From Branchiostoma floridae (taxonomy: Eukaryota > Chordata > Leptocardii > Amphioxiformes > Branchiostomatidae): 64,000 bases of DNA. The notes under the pieces are model-generated. The model had not been told where the DNA came from. It was given only the letters and a program-made list of their open reading frames with translations, and ran no database searches. Made by a program: the position numbers and the translations under genes. Below are positions 42,718 to 54,400 of the stretch, piece by piece (position 1 is the stretch's first letter; each line of letters starts with the position of its first letter). The stretch spans positions 14,102,262-14,166,261 of the forward strand of contig NC_049995.1 in NCBI RefSeq assembly GCF_000003815.2, given 5' to 3'.

Positions 42718-45700
42718 ATGGCATCCTGGTCGCTATATACCTTTGCTGGCCTGTCAGGCCTGAAGAAAGTTGGGTACCAGGACAACTTCGATGATGCTGC
42801 TAGGTATGAGGTTCGGAATGTCTCGAGATCGCTTGATGACCCGACCGCTTTGGTTCTCTGGGTGAGTACACACATGCTTTTCACCATGGGAAGGGAATTT
42901 ATTTACCTAAATACAAACCAGCCAACTCAACTGTATGTTACTGCAAGAGTTATATCCAGCTTATTGCTACAGTACCTGAAGATTTTTGTTGTTGCTTTTT
43001 TGGGGTTGATGGTCAGCTGTCCTAACATCCTATTTGTCTGAAACAAAACTCAACTTTTATACAAGAGGGATGTCATATCAACACCATAAGAAGTGTAGTG
43101 CAGTATATGACATCTTTATACTTTATAAAGTAGTACTAGCCATCTGTACAAATTTTCCTATATTGCACTGTGATGGTAAAAAATGTTTTTTGATACAATT
43201 TCAGTTCCAAAGTACCTATCACAAGGGACAGGCTCCACCCTCCAAGTTGTTGGTCAAACTGGAAGACTACCTAGCCCCACCAAATACAGAGTGGGTTCAG
43301 CTTGAGAAAGCTAGGGATGCCTTGAGCTTCATTGAAACATACCAGCGCATCAGGAAGGAGCTCAGCAAGTCCAATGATGATGATGAAGAAGAAGAGTCAG
43401 AAGAGGACATGTATGCCTATAAATCTGACTCCCCAGGTACCTCTCCCTCCAAGAAGGGAGCAGACATGGAGGAAGAAGAGGAAGCTGGAGAAGACATGAA
43501 GGAAGATGGAGATGGCGTTGGGGACGATGGAGATGGCATTGGGGAAGATGGAGATGACGAGGGGGATGAGGTGGAAGCTGGAGGGGCAGTGGGACGAGGT
43601 GTTCTAGAAGATGAAGATGAAGGTGCGCCCAGTCCCAAAAAGCCAAGGTACGTGTCTAAAAAAGGGAAGAAGTCAGCTCTGGAGAGTGGAGATGATGGTG
43701 ATGACAATGATGATGAAACAGAAGAAAGGCCCATGGAAAGAGGGAACAAGAAGACCAAAGGAAAGAAAGGAGGGAGAGAAGAGCCGAAACAAGAATTTGA
43801 GAAAACTGTTGAAAAAATGAGACGCCTTCATCCAGAAGTCAACACCGCCAATGACAGTCAGATGCTAAATAAGAATGCTGGGGGTTGGAGGAAGGCAGTT
43901 GCTGCACAACTGAAGCTGAAAAAAGTGAGTGTACATTGCCTTTAACTATATCCCTAAGCACTATATACTATTTATCCTATTGCCTTGGACAATTGTATCT
44001 CACTTGTGGAAATTTCTGTTTAGGCCTTAAGGGTACTTTTACACACCTTAGATACTACAAGATTATGTATTTCACAAGCATTAATGTGATGCAAAAATAA
44101 CACTTTCACTCTCAGTGTAAGATATTTCTCTTCATCCTCCTAAATAAAGTTCAACAGTACAGACTGACTATGATTCTTAGTTCTAAAATGCCCTGAAAAT
44201 GAGAATAAAACATTCTGATTTGATCTGTGTTAGTCATCATACATCTTGGGATAAAAAAATCAAAAGCATTTATGCCTTTTATTTCATAATATATGTTAGG
44301 TAAAATAGCCATTCATTTTATGGAATCGATGTACAATGTATGTGGTACATTTACTACTTTGTCAGAAAGTCAGGAAGCAGTGTTTGGCTCTATGGTTTTA
44401 AGATTTTCACTCTGTCCTTCCACTTCATGACCTACATAATTTTGTAGATTACACAGTGATGTTCATGGTGGTTTTGGAAATGACATGTTACTCTTTCATT
44501 TTTCAGGGAGTACGTGAAGTATCGTCCAACATGGCGACACACGTCACGGTAGCTACCATGAGCCCACGGTGCTACCAGGAGGCCCTTGACATTATGTCGA
44601 AGTGGACTTCTGGTCAGTGCCAAGGGCAGGGCAGGAGTCTCAAACCTAGTCAGACCATCTTCAAACCACTCAATGGCTTGTCGGAAGAAGAGGAGGTATT
44701 CAGCCTGCTGAGTGCCTTACGGAGCGGAGCTATGGACAAGGATACGTTTGAAGCGCAGGCAAAGGCTAAGAAGGTGGGTACTTTTTCAACTGTTGCCATA
44801 CAATCAACATGTTTTTGTTGGATATAGAACCACTATTATTGCTGTTTTGCCTAATGACATATTTCCTTATTTTTAAAAAAAATCTTTGTTCAGACCTTGT
44901 AGACTTATGCTTTTTCATCAAGGAAATTATTGTTTGATTAACGGTAAAGAGTTAGAGTTCAGTTCACCAGCATGGCAGCTATGATGTAACATGCTTGACT
45001 ATAATACTGAAAGGCTGTGACACATCTGGTCAGATATGGATGGCCAGAACTTCACTTTGTAGGCCCTGTGCAGATGTATACATTACACTCAAAAACAGTC
45101 TTGTTTTCAGAAAACTACAACTAAAAGCCAGGCTGGCAGAAAGGAGACAGCAAGGGATGTGAGAGAGCTGAACAAGGAGAAGGAGAAGACTAAGCAAGAA
45201 GTGAACGAACTGAACAAGGAGAAGGAGAAGACTAAACAAGAAGTGAACGAACTGAACAAGGAGAAGGAGAAGACTAAACAAGAAGTGAACGAACTGAAAA
45301 AGAAAAAGGAGACAACAGAAAGTGACGTGAATGGACTGAAAAATGAACTCAAGAAAATGAAAAAAGAAATGCAGGGAGAGGTGACAGGTACATGTAAGTT
45401 GCAGAAAGATCAGACGGCCCTGGCAGGGAGCAGTGAGCCCCCAGTACTCCTGGATACCTGGGTTGGCGTGTGGTATAATGGTGAGGGGCCCACTGCTCCC
45501 GGGGTGTGGTATCCTGGCAAAGTGGAGAATGTATTGTCTGGGGGGAGATTGAAGGTGAAATTCATCCACCCAGCCCCCTCATCCATGGCAGATTGTGAAT
45601 ATAACTATGTAACTCCTGATACAAAGGACGAGAAGATAGTCCGGCCAGTATTTGTCATTGCATACAACTTGCAGGTAGAAGAAGTGAGTAAGGGCAAGTG

Positions 45701-45773
45701 GAAAGTTAACGTTAAAGACAAAAAGGAGACTGACAAAACATGCAAAAAGTTCAAGCCCCCTTCTCGCAAGTGA
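42718..45773 (+). CDS. 597-residue acidic, coiled-coil protein with a C-terminal Tudor/chromo-like segment, unrecognised
   Basis: Exons 42718-42861, 43205-43924, 44507-44773 and 45111-45773 all join in phase 0. The ATG at 42718 is the only good start and the stop is TGA 45771. Residues 1-105 are globular (YTFAGLSGLKKVGYQDNFDD, KLLVKLEDYLAPPNTEWVQL). About 108-230 are Asp/Glu- then Lys-rich with poly-acidic DEEEESEED and GDGVGDDGDGIGEDGDD. Exon 3 has MSPRCYQEALDIMSKWTSG. Exon 4 has a coiled coil built from three near-identical copies of LNKEKEKTKQEVNE. It ends with WVGVWYNGEG, GVWYPGKVENVLSGGRLKVK and VRPVFVIAYNLQVEE, a small beta-rich layout like the 'WYPG-V' tails of some transposon proteins. 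I do not recognise the family. It lies 2.7 kb upstream of the protease-transposase gene on the same strand. Confidence 0.75.
45174..45299 (+). repeat. three 42-bp coding repeats (14-residue coiled-coil unit)
   Basis: CTGAACAAGGAGAAGGAGAA, then GACTAARCAAGAAGTGAACGAA, is repeated three times with almost no nucleotide differences, encoding LNKEKEKTKQEVNE three times (two heptads each). The copies are younger than the surrounding coding sequence. Confidence 0.9.
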
Positions 45774-46049
45774 GCTACTGTAAGGTTTGGGAATATTTCT
45801 GAACAGAATCTTTCTTTTGTCTTGAGTGTAGTTGAATTACTTGCCCTCACTCACTTCTCCTACATACATGTTCTTTGCAAAGACAAATACTGCCAGGACT
45901 GTCTGAATGTCCTTCCATTCATAGAACCAAGTATAATTGAACAATGTAGTTAACTTGATAATCATATATCAATGTTTGATCAAAACATTTTGGTATTTCT
46001 GTAACAGTGGGGGGTTTAAGTAGCGACTAAAACCTCTGCCAATTAGCTG

Positions 46050-46145
46050 GTCAGCCTTTTGTAGCATAGTGGTTAGCGCTGCTGGGCTTGTGACCTGGTA
46101 GACCGGATTCGGTGCAGGTTCAAATCCCAGGTGTCGCGCTGTTGT
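46050..46145 (+). mobile_element. tRNA-like SINE head with boxes A and B
   Basis: TTTGTAGCATAGTGGTTAGC (box A-like TAGCATAGTGG) and GCAGGTTCAAATCCCAGGTG (box B GGTTCAAATCC) are spaced like a tRNA gene. The acceptor stem does not pair, so it is a SINE promoter head rather than a tRNA. A TTTCTTTCTGTTT stretch follows. Confidence 0.65.
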
Positions 46146-46369
46146 TTCTTTCTGTTTCTACTCCTTTCTTACATTCAATTTGGTTCCCACACCGACCCTG
46201 TGAGCAACAGGCTAAAACATGTGCCACACTGTGAGTAAAAGGCTTAGCGAGAGATGTGCCACACAGGATATCTAACTCGAAGATTCAAGGCCAAATCTTA
46301 AAAAGAAAAGGGGGAGTAGTGGGGGTTAAAGTACCATCAAACAACCATGATGATCCCAATTGACTGGTC

Positions 46370-46460
46370 AGTCTTTTCCAGCGTTGTGGTTAGTGCATAG
46401 GGTTTGTGATCTGCCGGCCTGGGTTTGATCCTGGGTGTTGGCATGTTTGTTTCTTTCTGT
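46370..46460 (+). mobile_element. second copy of the tRNA-like SINE head, more diverged
   Basis: AGCGTTGTGGTTAGTGCATA and GGGTTTGATCCTGGGTGTTG repeat the box A/box B arrangement of the copy 320 bp upstream, again followed by GTTTCTTTCTGTTTGTAG. Confidence 0.6.
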
Positions 46461-48129
46461 TTGTAGTACTTTCTTAGATTTCCTCCTGATGCGCTATTAG
46501 AATTATGTTGCCAGATTTGCTCACAAGATTAGCCATGTTTTGTACCACACCATTGTAAATTTGTTAAAACAATACAATTGAATCTGTTGTGTGTTTATTA
46601 TGTATCATGCTTAATGATCTCTTCCCATCGCTGAACTGAATAAACTGTTTGGAGACTTGATCATGAGCTGTTTATATCATTAATAGCAAGTACCTCACAT
46701 ACACTAAATGTCAGCACACTTAAGAATAAGAATAAGAAACAGTTAACTGTTGACTATAAAGTTCAAGGTGTCCAAGAATTTAGTCACCACTTGAACTATG
46801 CATATCAGCGTAAATAGACATCGCGAGCACTTTCACTTCTCAAATTTCAGGACAGAAATGCATAGTCAAGCTCAGCTTTAGCAATTCCTTTACTATCATA
46901 TAAGTAGCAGACTCAGCTGTAAGTGCGTGTGTCTAAAATTAAAGAAAAAACTACCACAGTGATGAATCCTCAAATTTGGTTAGAGATACAATGTACCAAT
47001 GAAATTCAATCAGATTTCTTTCCTACACTTGTAGCATTACAGTAAATATTTCTACATCATTATATACATATAAGTAGCGAATCAAATCTCCTTGTTGCTG
47101 CTTTTATTTAAAGTCATTAGGGTCAGAAGATATCTTGCAACATCTGCCGCTCAACTCTCCCATTGTTTGACTGTTTGAGACACTCATCTAGTTTTAGCCC
47201 AGTTCTCTGCATCTGTATCACAGGTACACTATACTACTGCCCTTCTGTGTAACACACCAGCTTCTGTATCTGTATAGCCTGTATATCTGTGTTACACATT
47301 ATGTATTTGTGTATTTATCTAACTGTTCTCCACTTCCCTAACACATTGAGCTTCTTGAGCATTATTCTCTATTGACATATTGTGAATGAGTCTGGTGTTT
47401 GTTTCTTACATGTGGGTATTTTACTGTCGCTGTGCTATCTATCAACCAGCATTTTACTTTTTTAAGTTATTTCCAGAACAAAATACACTTTTCAGACATG
47501 AACCAAAGATCATCTCCAGTCTCCACACATCGGCTCGAAATCAGTCACAAGTGACTTGTATGACCCTTGTCTAATTGCTGTTGGTGACTTGTATGACCCT
47601 TGTCTAATTGTTGTACGTGCCAGCTCTGTTTTTTGAACCTGAATATGCCTGGAGCAAGACATCTTTTCCAGCTGCTGGCAATTCATCAAACCTGCTACCA
47701 CACTAGAGATCACATGCATGTAGCAACACATGGGAGTTGGGATAGTAAGCTTTCTAGATAGCTTTGCCCATTGGCATGTGCATAACGGACAGAAAATAAT
47801 CCATAGATAAAGTAGAACATTTGATTGTAAATGCAAACTTCACAGAGATAGACATTGATGCAAGTCTTTCAAAGGGAAAATGTCTAAGTACAAGCTGTAC
47901 ATCCTTACATCTGCTTACAACACACTTACATGACTCAGAGGCACATACTTTGACAATTCATACAACATTGCACACTTCATAGTTTGGGCCATCCTTGAAT
48001 ATCAAACAAACTTTTTCTGCAACAAGATCTTGTTTTTCCTAACCCACCCCTAAACAAAGATAGCATCCCAACATCCCTTGACAACAAGCAGGGGGATTTT
48101 TGTTCCAGCAGTTTGACAGCAGGTCATTT

Positions 48130-48290
48130 GGGTTTCAAATCCCTTGAAGCCTCCAATCAGGAGGCAGATGCAAGCTGATTGGTTATCAGGCACTCCAGTT
48201 TTGGCTCCCACTTTTGGCGGGAAACTCGGTATACATGTGCAGGCTACCCCACAAGATTACTTCATCTTCTGCACAGACAACCAGCCGGTA
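48130..48290 (+). promoter_or_regulatory. candidate promoter of the protease-transposase gene: CCAAT boxes and an E2F site
   Basis: CCTCCAATCAGG (about 48148) and the inverted CTGATTGGTT (about 48174) flank a stretch that leads to TTTGGCGGGAAA (48213-48224), an exact E2F consensus. A donor-like CCAGCCGGTATGG follows at about 48280, which could end a 5' untranslated exon. The next acceptor (AG 48439-48440) is 14 bp before the ATG at 48454. Regulation in S phase would follow if the E2F site is used; this is inferred. Confidence 0.5.
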
Positions 48291-48453
48291 TGGGTCTATA
48301 CTGTTTTCATTATTTTGTACCTTGGTTGTAATACCGTAATGTACAATGTTTCTAGCTTGTTTAATATGAATACTTGAATCAATCATTGTAGAGTTGTGAA
48401 CTGTTTCAGTTTCAGTTTACTGTACTGTTAATTTTTTCAGCACATGACAGACA

Positions 48454-51400
48454 ATGTGGACTGATGAGTTGCCACAGTACTGTGACCTGTCACAGACTGC
48501 ACAGTACAGACCTCTATCCCAGGAGGATCGAGAACTTGTAAGTTGATTCTTCTCTGAAGGATTTATTCAAATCATTCAGCATTTGTGTAGTAGACCTTAC
48601 TCGAATTGTTACTGTGCCCCCATGACCTAGACTGCCCATGACCCACACTGAGGTTCAGGGATACACCCCACACAAATCTGGGGGTATACATATATGCAGC
48701 AGCCGCTTGAATTGGGGGTGCAGAAATGTGTGCATACACACCGAGTATTTCCATGGCCCAGTGCTGTTCATACACAGTACATACGGTACAATATACCCTC
48801 TCAGATTGTGGTGGCCTTTATGCCCCAAAATGGCTGCAATGACTAGATACTGTTGGGTCAGCATCCAAAATCTGCATTTAATTACCAAAAATTTGTCTTA
48901 TCCTATCTCCAGGTCACCAAACTTTTCAAAGATGCTAGTCCCAGTGGAAAACGCGGGGTAGACTTGTTGACATTACAGGATGGAGAATGGGTCCCAGACG
49001 ATGTAAGTATCTGTTAAAGATATCATTTTGATGGGAGCATGATTGAACTAATTTCTGCTGTAACTTAAGTCGTTATAGTTTGCATCTTCAGATGTATTAA
49101 TAGCTGTAGATGCCCTATTTAAGATGCACCTATCTTCAGACGGATTTCTTTCCTGATACACAAGTGGTGTTTGTTGACAACAAATGTATACTTGAGAAAG
49201 ATTAAAGCAACAATGATGGTAGCACTGAATAGCAGTAACACTAAGTGGCAGCTCATGCCACAAAATACAGCAGTCACCATCAACTGCACATAAAATGTTT
49301 GGGAGTCGGCCTCATAGAGAAACTAGATTTCTGTTGCCAACTCCTCTCCATCTGTGAAGCTGAATAAATAAAGGAATAGATAAATATGCTACGGCCGCGT
49401 GGCGCGTTGGTACACCCGATCCCTCGATCTCGGAAGTTAAGCAACGCGACGGTCCGGACAGTGCTTGGATGGGGGACCAACCAAGGACGTCCGGATTGCT
49501 GTAGCCTCACGAAGTTTCCACGAAATCGTCTTCCGGGAGGGACGTAAAACGGGGGTCCCGTGCTCGAGGAGGTGCCTCGACCACGTTAAACAGCCTCATT
49601 ACTCATACTGGGTACCTACTGGCTGGCAAAATACACCAGATGATTAAATATTAAACGGTTTTTAGGTTGGACCCGTTATGGATTTGTTTGTGTTTTGAAG
49701 CAGAATTTGATTTCTGATTCAGAAGGTTTCATGTATGGAAAAGGTCCGAAATTGTCTAGAATATGTTCCTCATTATGTTTTTGATAGAATATTTGCGCTT
49801 ATTGTTACTTCTGTCATCATGCGTGTTATTGAGCATGTTCAGCGATTCTGATTCATAGTAACATGTTAACAAGTGTGATGTGATTTTTTTTGTCAGTCAC
49901 ATTGATTAAAACTTATGTTATTCCCACCAAACCATACCATGTCTATTGATACTGTATGGCTACCCTAGACACAGTGTCCTTCAGAGGGAAACATAAAATA
50001 CCTTTTTGCGAAGTGAAAAAGCTTTATATTTAGGAATGACACTGTTGGATCTGCTATAGTGTTTGTATAGTAGAAAACCTACAGTAGAAATACAACCGTT
50101 TTCATGAACACTGCCCTCTGCAATTGACCACATTGTTTTTGTAAGGTTGCATCGCCATAGAATTACAATTGTTCTGTCAAAAAGATCATGCTATAACATT
50201 CTGTCTAGTGTTCAACCCTTCAGTTCGTTGTATTTATTTACATTCAACACAAATGAAAACAAGCGAAATACAAAAGCAATGATTCTTAAATCAGGACAAG
50301 ATGTCTTAGTGTAACACCAAATCACACCTACATTCACAAATCTTGCAGCAGTTACCAGTTGTAACCCAGAATGAGGAATTTTCATGAACAGCATGATTGT
50401 ATTTCATACTCAAATTATTACTCAGATTAACGCGACCAAACTTCATTAATTGGATCCTCACCATTCTGTTGGCAACTATAGACGAAGTGCTGTGGGTTTC
50501 AGCTTTGAGCATGCGAAAAAAAAGGCAGCACACCATTTTATATATATATATATACAACATTACAAAAATATCTCAATGGGAAAGTAGCCTTAAGTAGCTT
50601 TTGATTTGACCGAGTACCATTTCTTTATCAACCTAGATCATTGAAGAGTACCTGGAAGTCATTCAAACGTCAGCGCCTAAGGTAACTTTGACTTCATTAT
50701 TAATAAGTACATTGGCAATGGATTTTGTGCACTTAAATTCAAAGGAAATGTAACTGTACACATTATGGCATAATTTATGGCATTGTACATATTAGTCTTC
50801 TAAAGAGTTTGTTGACTCAGTGATGTTTCTCTTTTGAGAAATCACTATTCTTGTGGATATCATAATCATACGAAAAAAATGTTTCAGACTTGCAAAATTG
50901 AGTATTTCAACTACAACGTCTACTTGAACAAGTTAAGGACAAGGCCAGTCTTCGACAATTACAAGAGTAACCAGAAGACACAGAAGGTATGAATGATTGT
51001 TTTGTTCATACTAAGGATGTAATAGTGAACATTTCTTGTTCATACATGTTCGCAGTACATGTTTTCCTTAGTTTTTGTCTCAACAAGTCAAACTTTAATC
51101 AAACCTGTTCTGTTCTATTCTAGGACATACAAGGAAGTGACATAGTTTTCATGCCAGTTCACCAAGCTAACCACTGGGGGCTTCTTGTAAGTTGCTCTTA
51201 TTATTTGGTCCCTTACAGCAACAACTTTTGGTCCATATTATTTTCTTTTAGCTTTTTGTTGTGGTGTCTTTGTTTGCGCTTTCATCAAGTTGTTGTAAGC
51301 CTGGTACGCTTTGAACTGAGGGCATAGAATGAAACAAATAACAAAGATAAGATCAATGGACTCTGTCACTGTTGCTGTGCTCGAAAGTAGACTGGATCCC

Positions 51401-54400
51401 ACACTGATGAAATATGGATAATTTCTGCCTGCTTTTGGTGATAAAAATAGGACGTGAGGTTGACAGCTCTTTGCATAGTCAAACAGGGCAAACAACTTCA
51501 CTTTCCTCTGACATTTTGAGACCTTAACACATCGAGGAAGTCGCTGTAGTGATAGAACACCGAGATGGCTGCGCACAGAGGGAAGGGGTGATGACGTCAC
51601 CTGAATAAGCCCTAGGCTAAGGAAAATAGCTTGGCTTGACAGAAGCATCTACAAGTTCTAGCCTTATCTGTGGGGCTAATCATGTGTAGCATATCAATTA
51701 TCCATGCCCTGCATGCAAGGGGCTAAACAGTGTGTCTTCACCCAGCCCTGTTTTTATCTCCGTCATTTTATTCTTAATTAAGTAGAAGACCAACTATTTC
51801 TTCATAATATATACAAACCCAGCCCATATAAAACAGAACACAAAACATAACCATGACCCTCTTAGTAGAGATGTCTCAGCCATTTAAGTCTACACCTTCA
51901 AAAACCTTGGCTTAGTGTGGAACTTCTGGGGAACATGATTCTTGGGCAAGACCCCCAGGTACAGTAGTATCTTGGCCCAGTTTGGTACTTATTTGTGACT
52001 ACTAGTAGTTACCCTTCCCATAGCAGTCAGCTCTGTACAGGCCTTCTCCAGTGGGTTTAACATCAGTATCTTACATGTAAGTAGGTCCTGACAAATTGAC
52101 CATGTAATTGGTAAGACAGTCAGCATCACATGGGGTTAATGTGACACAGTAACTGTTATGTTTTTTTCTTCAGACATGTACATGTACATGTACAATGTAC
52201 ATTTTATCATACACAAAGTCTGAGTAAGAATTTGTGATACAAAGAAGTAAAGATTACATCATAAGTTTGTATTTTTGGAAACCACTTCAGTAATTGGTGA
52301 CAAGTGACTCTTTCAATCAGGCTGACTAGAGGGATCTGTGTCCCACAGGGGGTGACCCAGATACAACAGGCAGTGTGTACAGTGTACAAACAGTAGTTCA
52401 TGGGAGTGGGTCAATGACTTGGCTTACATGCATTTCTGTTAAAAGCAGACTGTCTTGTTGGCTGTTTTCACTTAAATTCTTGTTAACGCCAAATCACCTT
52501 TTTTCTTAGGGTAACCTAGATTCCACCCTCACACTCAGGGTTGACATCGCGGCAAAGCCTAACGATATCACCCCTGACAATTCAGCCAGGGTATTTGGGT
52601 ATTTGGGGCGCCCTGCTTATGAATATTAATGAGCTTGCCTGATTTGTCGCGGGCCAATCAGCGACCGGATTGCAAGTTTCGAACAAACAGCGTACGGCGC
52701 GGCGTGTACAAAGATCTGTTTATCTTTGCGTGATGGTAATGTTTTTTTTTTTCGTATGCTAGGTCGGTACATGTATACGGTGATGCCGTGGTTACCCTAT
52801 ACCCACAGAACCGACAAATGTTAAATTTGGTGCCTGATAAAGACGTCTGGACGCTGAAAGAACGTTACGCCGGTACTGTTATCTTGCTCTTGAATATTAA
52901 TGAGTCGCCTTATATGGCGCCTTTCCGAGCTTTCGACAACAAAAAGCCGATAGGCTGACAGTTGGTTAGAAGCCACGCCCCAAATACCCAAATACCCTGG
53001 CTGAATTGTCAGGGGTGATATCGTTAGGCTTTGCCGCGATGTCAACCCTGAGTGTGAGGGTGCCTAGATTCGTTCTTTTAAAAAAAAATGGGTATTTAGA
53101 GATTTTCGGTCATCGACGTGGGTTTCAAATGTTAAATCTTTCAAGATATTACGATGTGAAACTACGTTCCATCGACTTAACGATACCCAAATACCCTATT
53201 TTTATACACAACGGATATAGGTTACCCTACGGATAAAGGTAAACTAACGTTAAATATACATGTTGTTTATTTTGAAAATTTACAATCTTGTTTTGTTTAC
53301 CCATGCTTCTTTTTTCCCCCACCTTATCTCTTTTTAAAACTTTTACATTCTGCAGAGGATGTCATCCATAAACTTTAATTGTGCCCTTCAGTGGAAAATC
53401 ATCTAGAAAAGTTGGCTGGAATTTTTTCAGTAGCCGGGTGAAAGCCCCGGGGCCTCTAGTACACACAGTTATTACTATTTTAGGGACTAACAACTTAGGA
53501 CAGCCTGTATCAAGTGACCTGTGTGACCATGTCACGCGGTTTGACATGGTAGTCTCCACTTCTTCTTAGCTTTTAAAAATTCTTAATTTTGTGTGTCCCA
53601 TTTGAATATGCAGGTGTATTATCCAAAGAAGAAGTGGGTCATTCTGTTTGACTCATTGCAAGTATCTTGCTGCATCAATCAGAAGACAGCTTTTGAGAGA
53701 GCAAAGTAAGTATTTCTCCGTCTCAGCATCTCAGAGTCAGTCGGACATTTAAGACCACCCAAGACGCCACTTGCCATAATTTGATATAGTTAATGATTTC
53801 TTTTAAGATACCATTTTTATGTGCTTGATAATCATGGAAAGACTAATTTTGTCAATATTATCATAATTGTGTGGAAAAGTTCCATCAAGAATGATAAATG
53901 ATGAGCAGAACACTGACATATAGAGCTTCTTTTGTATAGTATTTTTATAAAAATAGATACATTTCATTCCAAGTTCCTTTTATATGAGGAATGAAACATT
54001 TGAAGCAACATCATTTTCTTATGAATAAGACAGTTCAAAATTAAATTGCTTCCTTTTTCACCCAGACGTTTCTTGACTTTCTACTTGCCTGAAAGTGAGC
54101 TAAACTGGAAGGACTGGACGTTCTACATGCCCTCACCTGATGTAGGTCTTTTCTTTCCTCAACTTAGAAATTATTATAATGATGAAATAGAATTCATTTT
54201 ATTAAGTGACGAGTATATTTACACTGACGAGTCATTGTTGTGGTTTATCATATCAATTTTTGACTTCTTATCTAAAAATGATGGGAGTACTGTACAATGT
54301 AGAGCTATTTATACATGACTGATTGTATGATGTGTATTACAGATTAAAGTTTATGAGTCATCAATTTTGGCTGTTGTTTTGAAGGCTCATAATCATGATC

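Larger units (their letters stand above)
45774..48130. other. intergenic region with two SINE heads
   Basis: No exon with splice support. It contains the tRNA-like SINE heads listed separately and an AATAAA at about 46637 that could serve the upstream gene. Confidence 0.5.

Noticed and set aside
43362-43758. Leu/Pro- and Ser-rich minus-strand frames
   Set aside because: Opposite strand of the acidic low-complexity exon 43205-43924.
46050-46145. Functional tRNA gene
   Set aside because: Boxes A and B are good but the acceptor stem does not pair and a diverged second copy follows. It is a SINE head.
49388-49506. Functional 5S rRNA gene
   Set aside because: Central and 5' parts differ too much from 5S and the sequence runs on into a SINE body without a T-run terminator.
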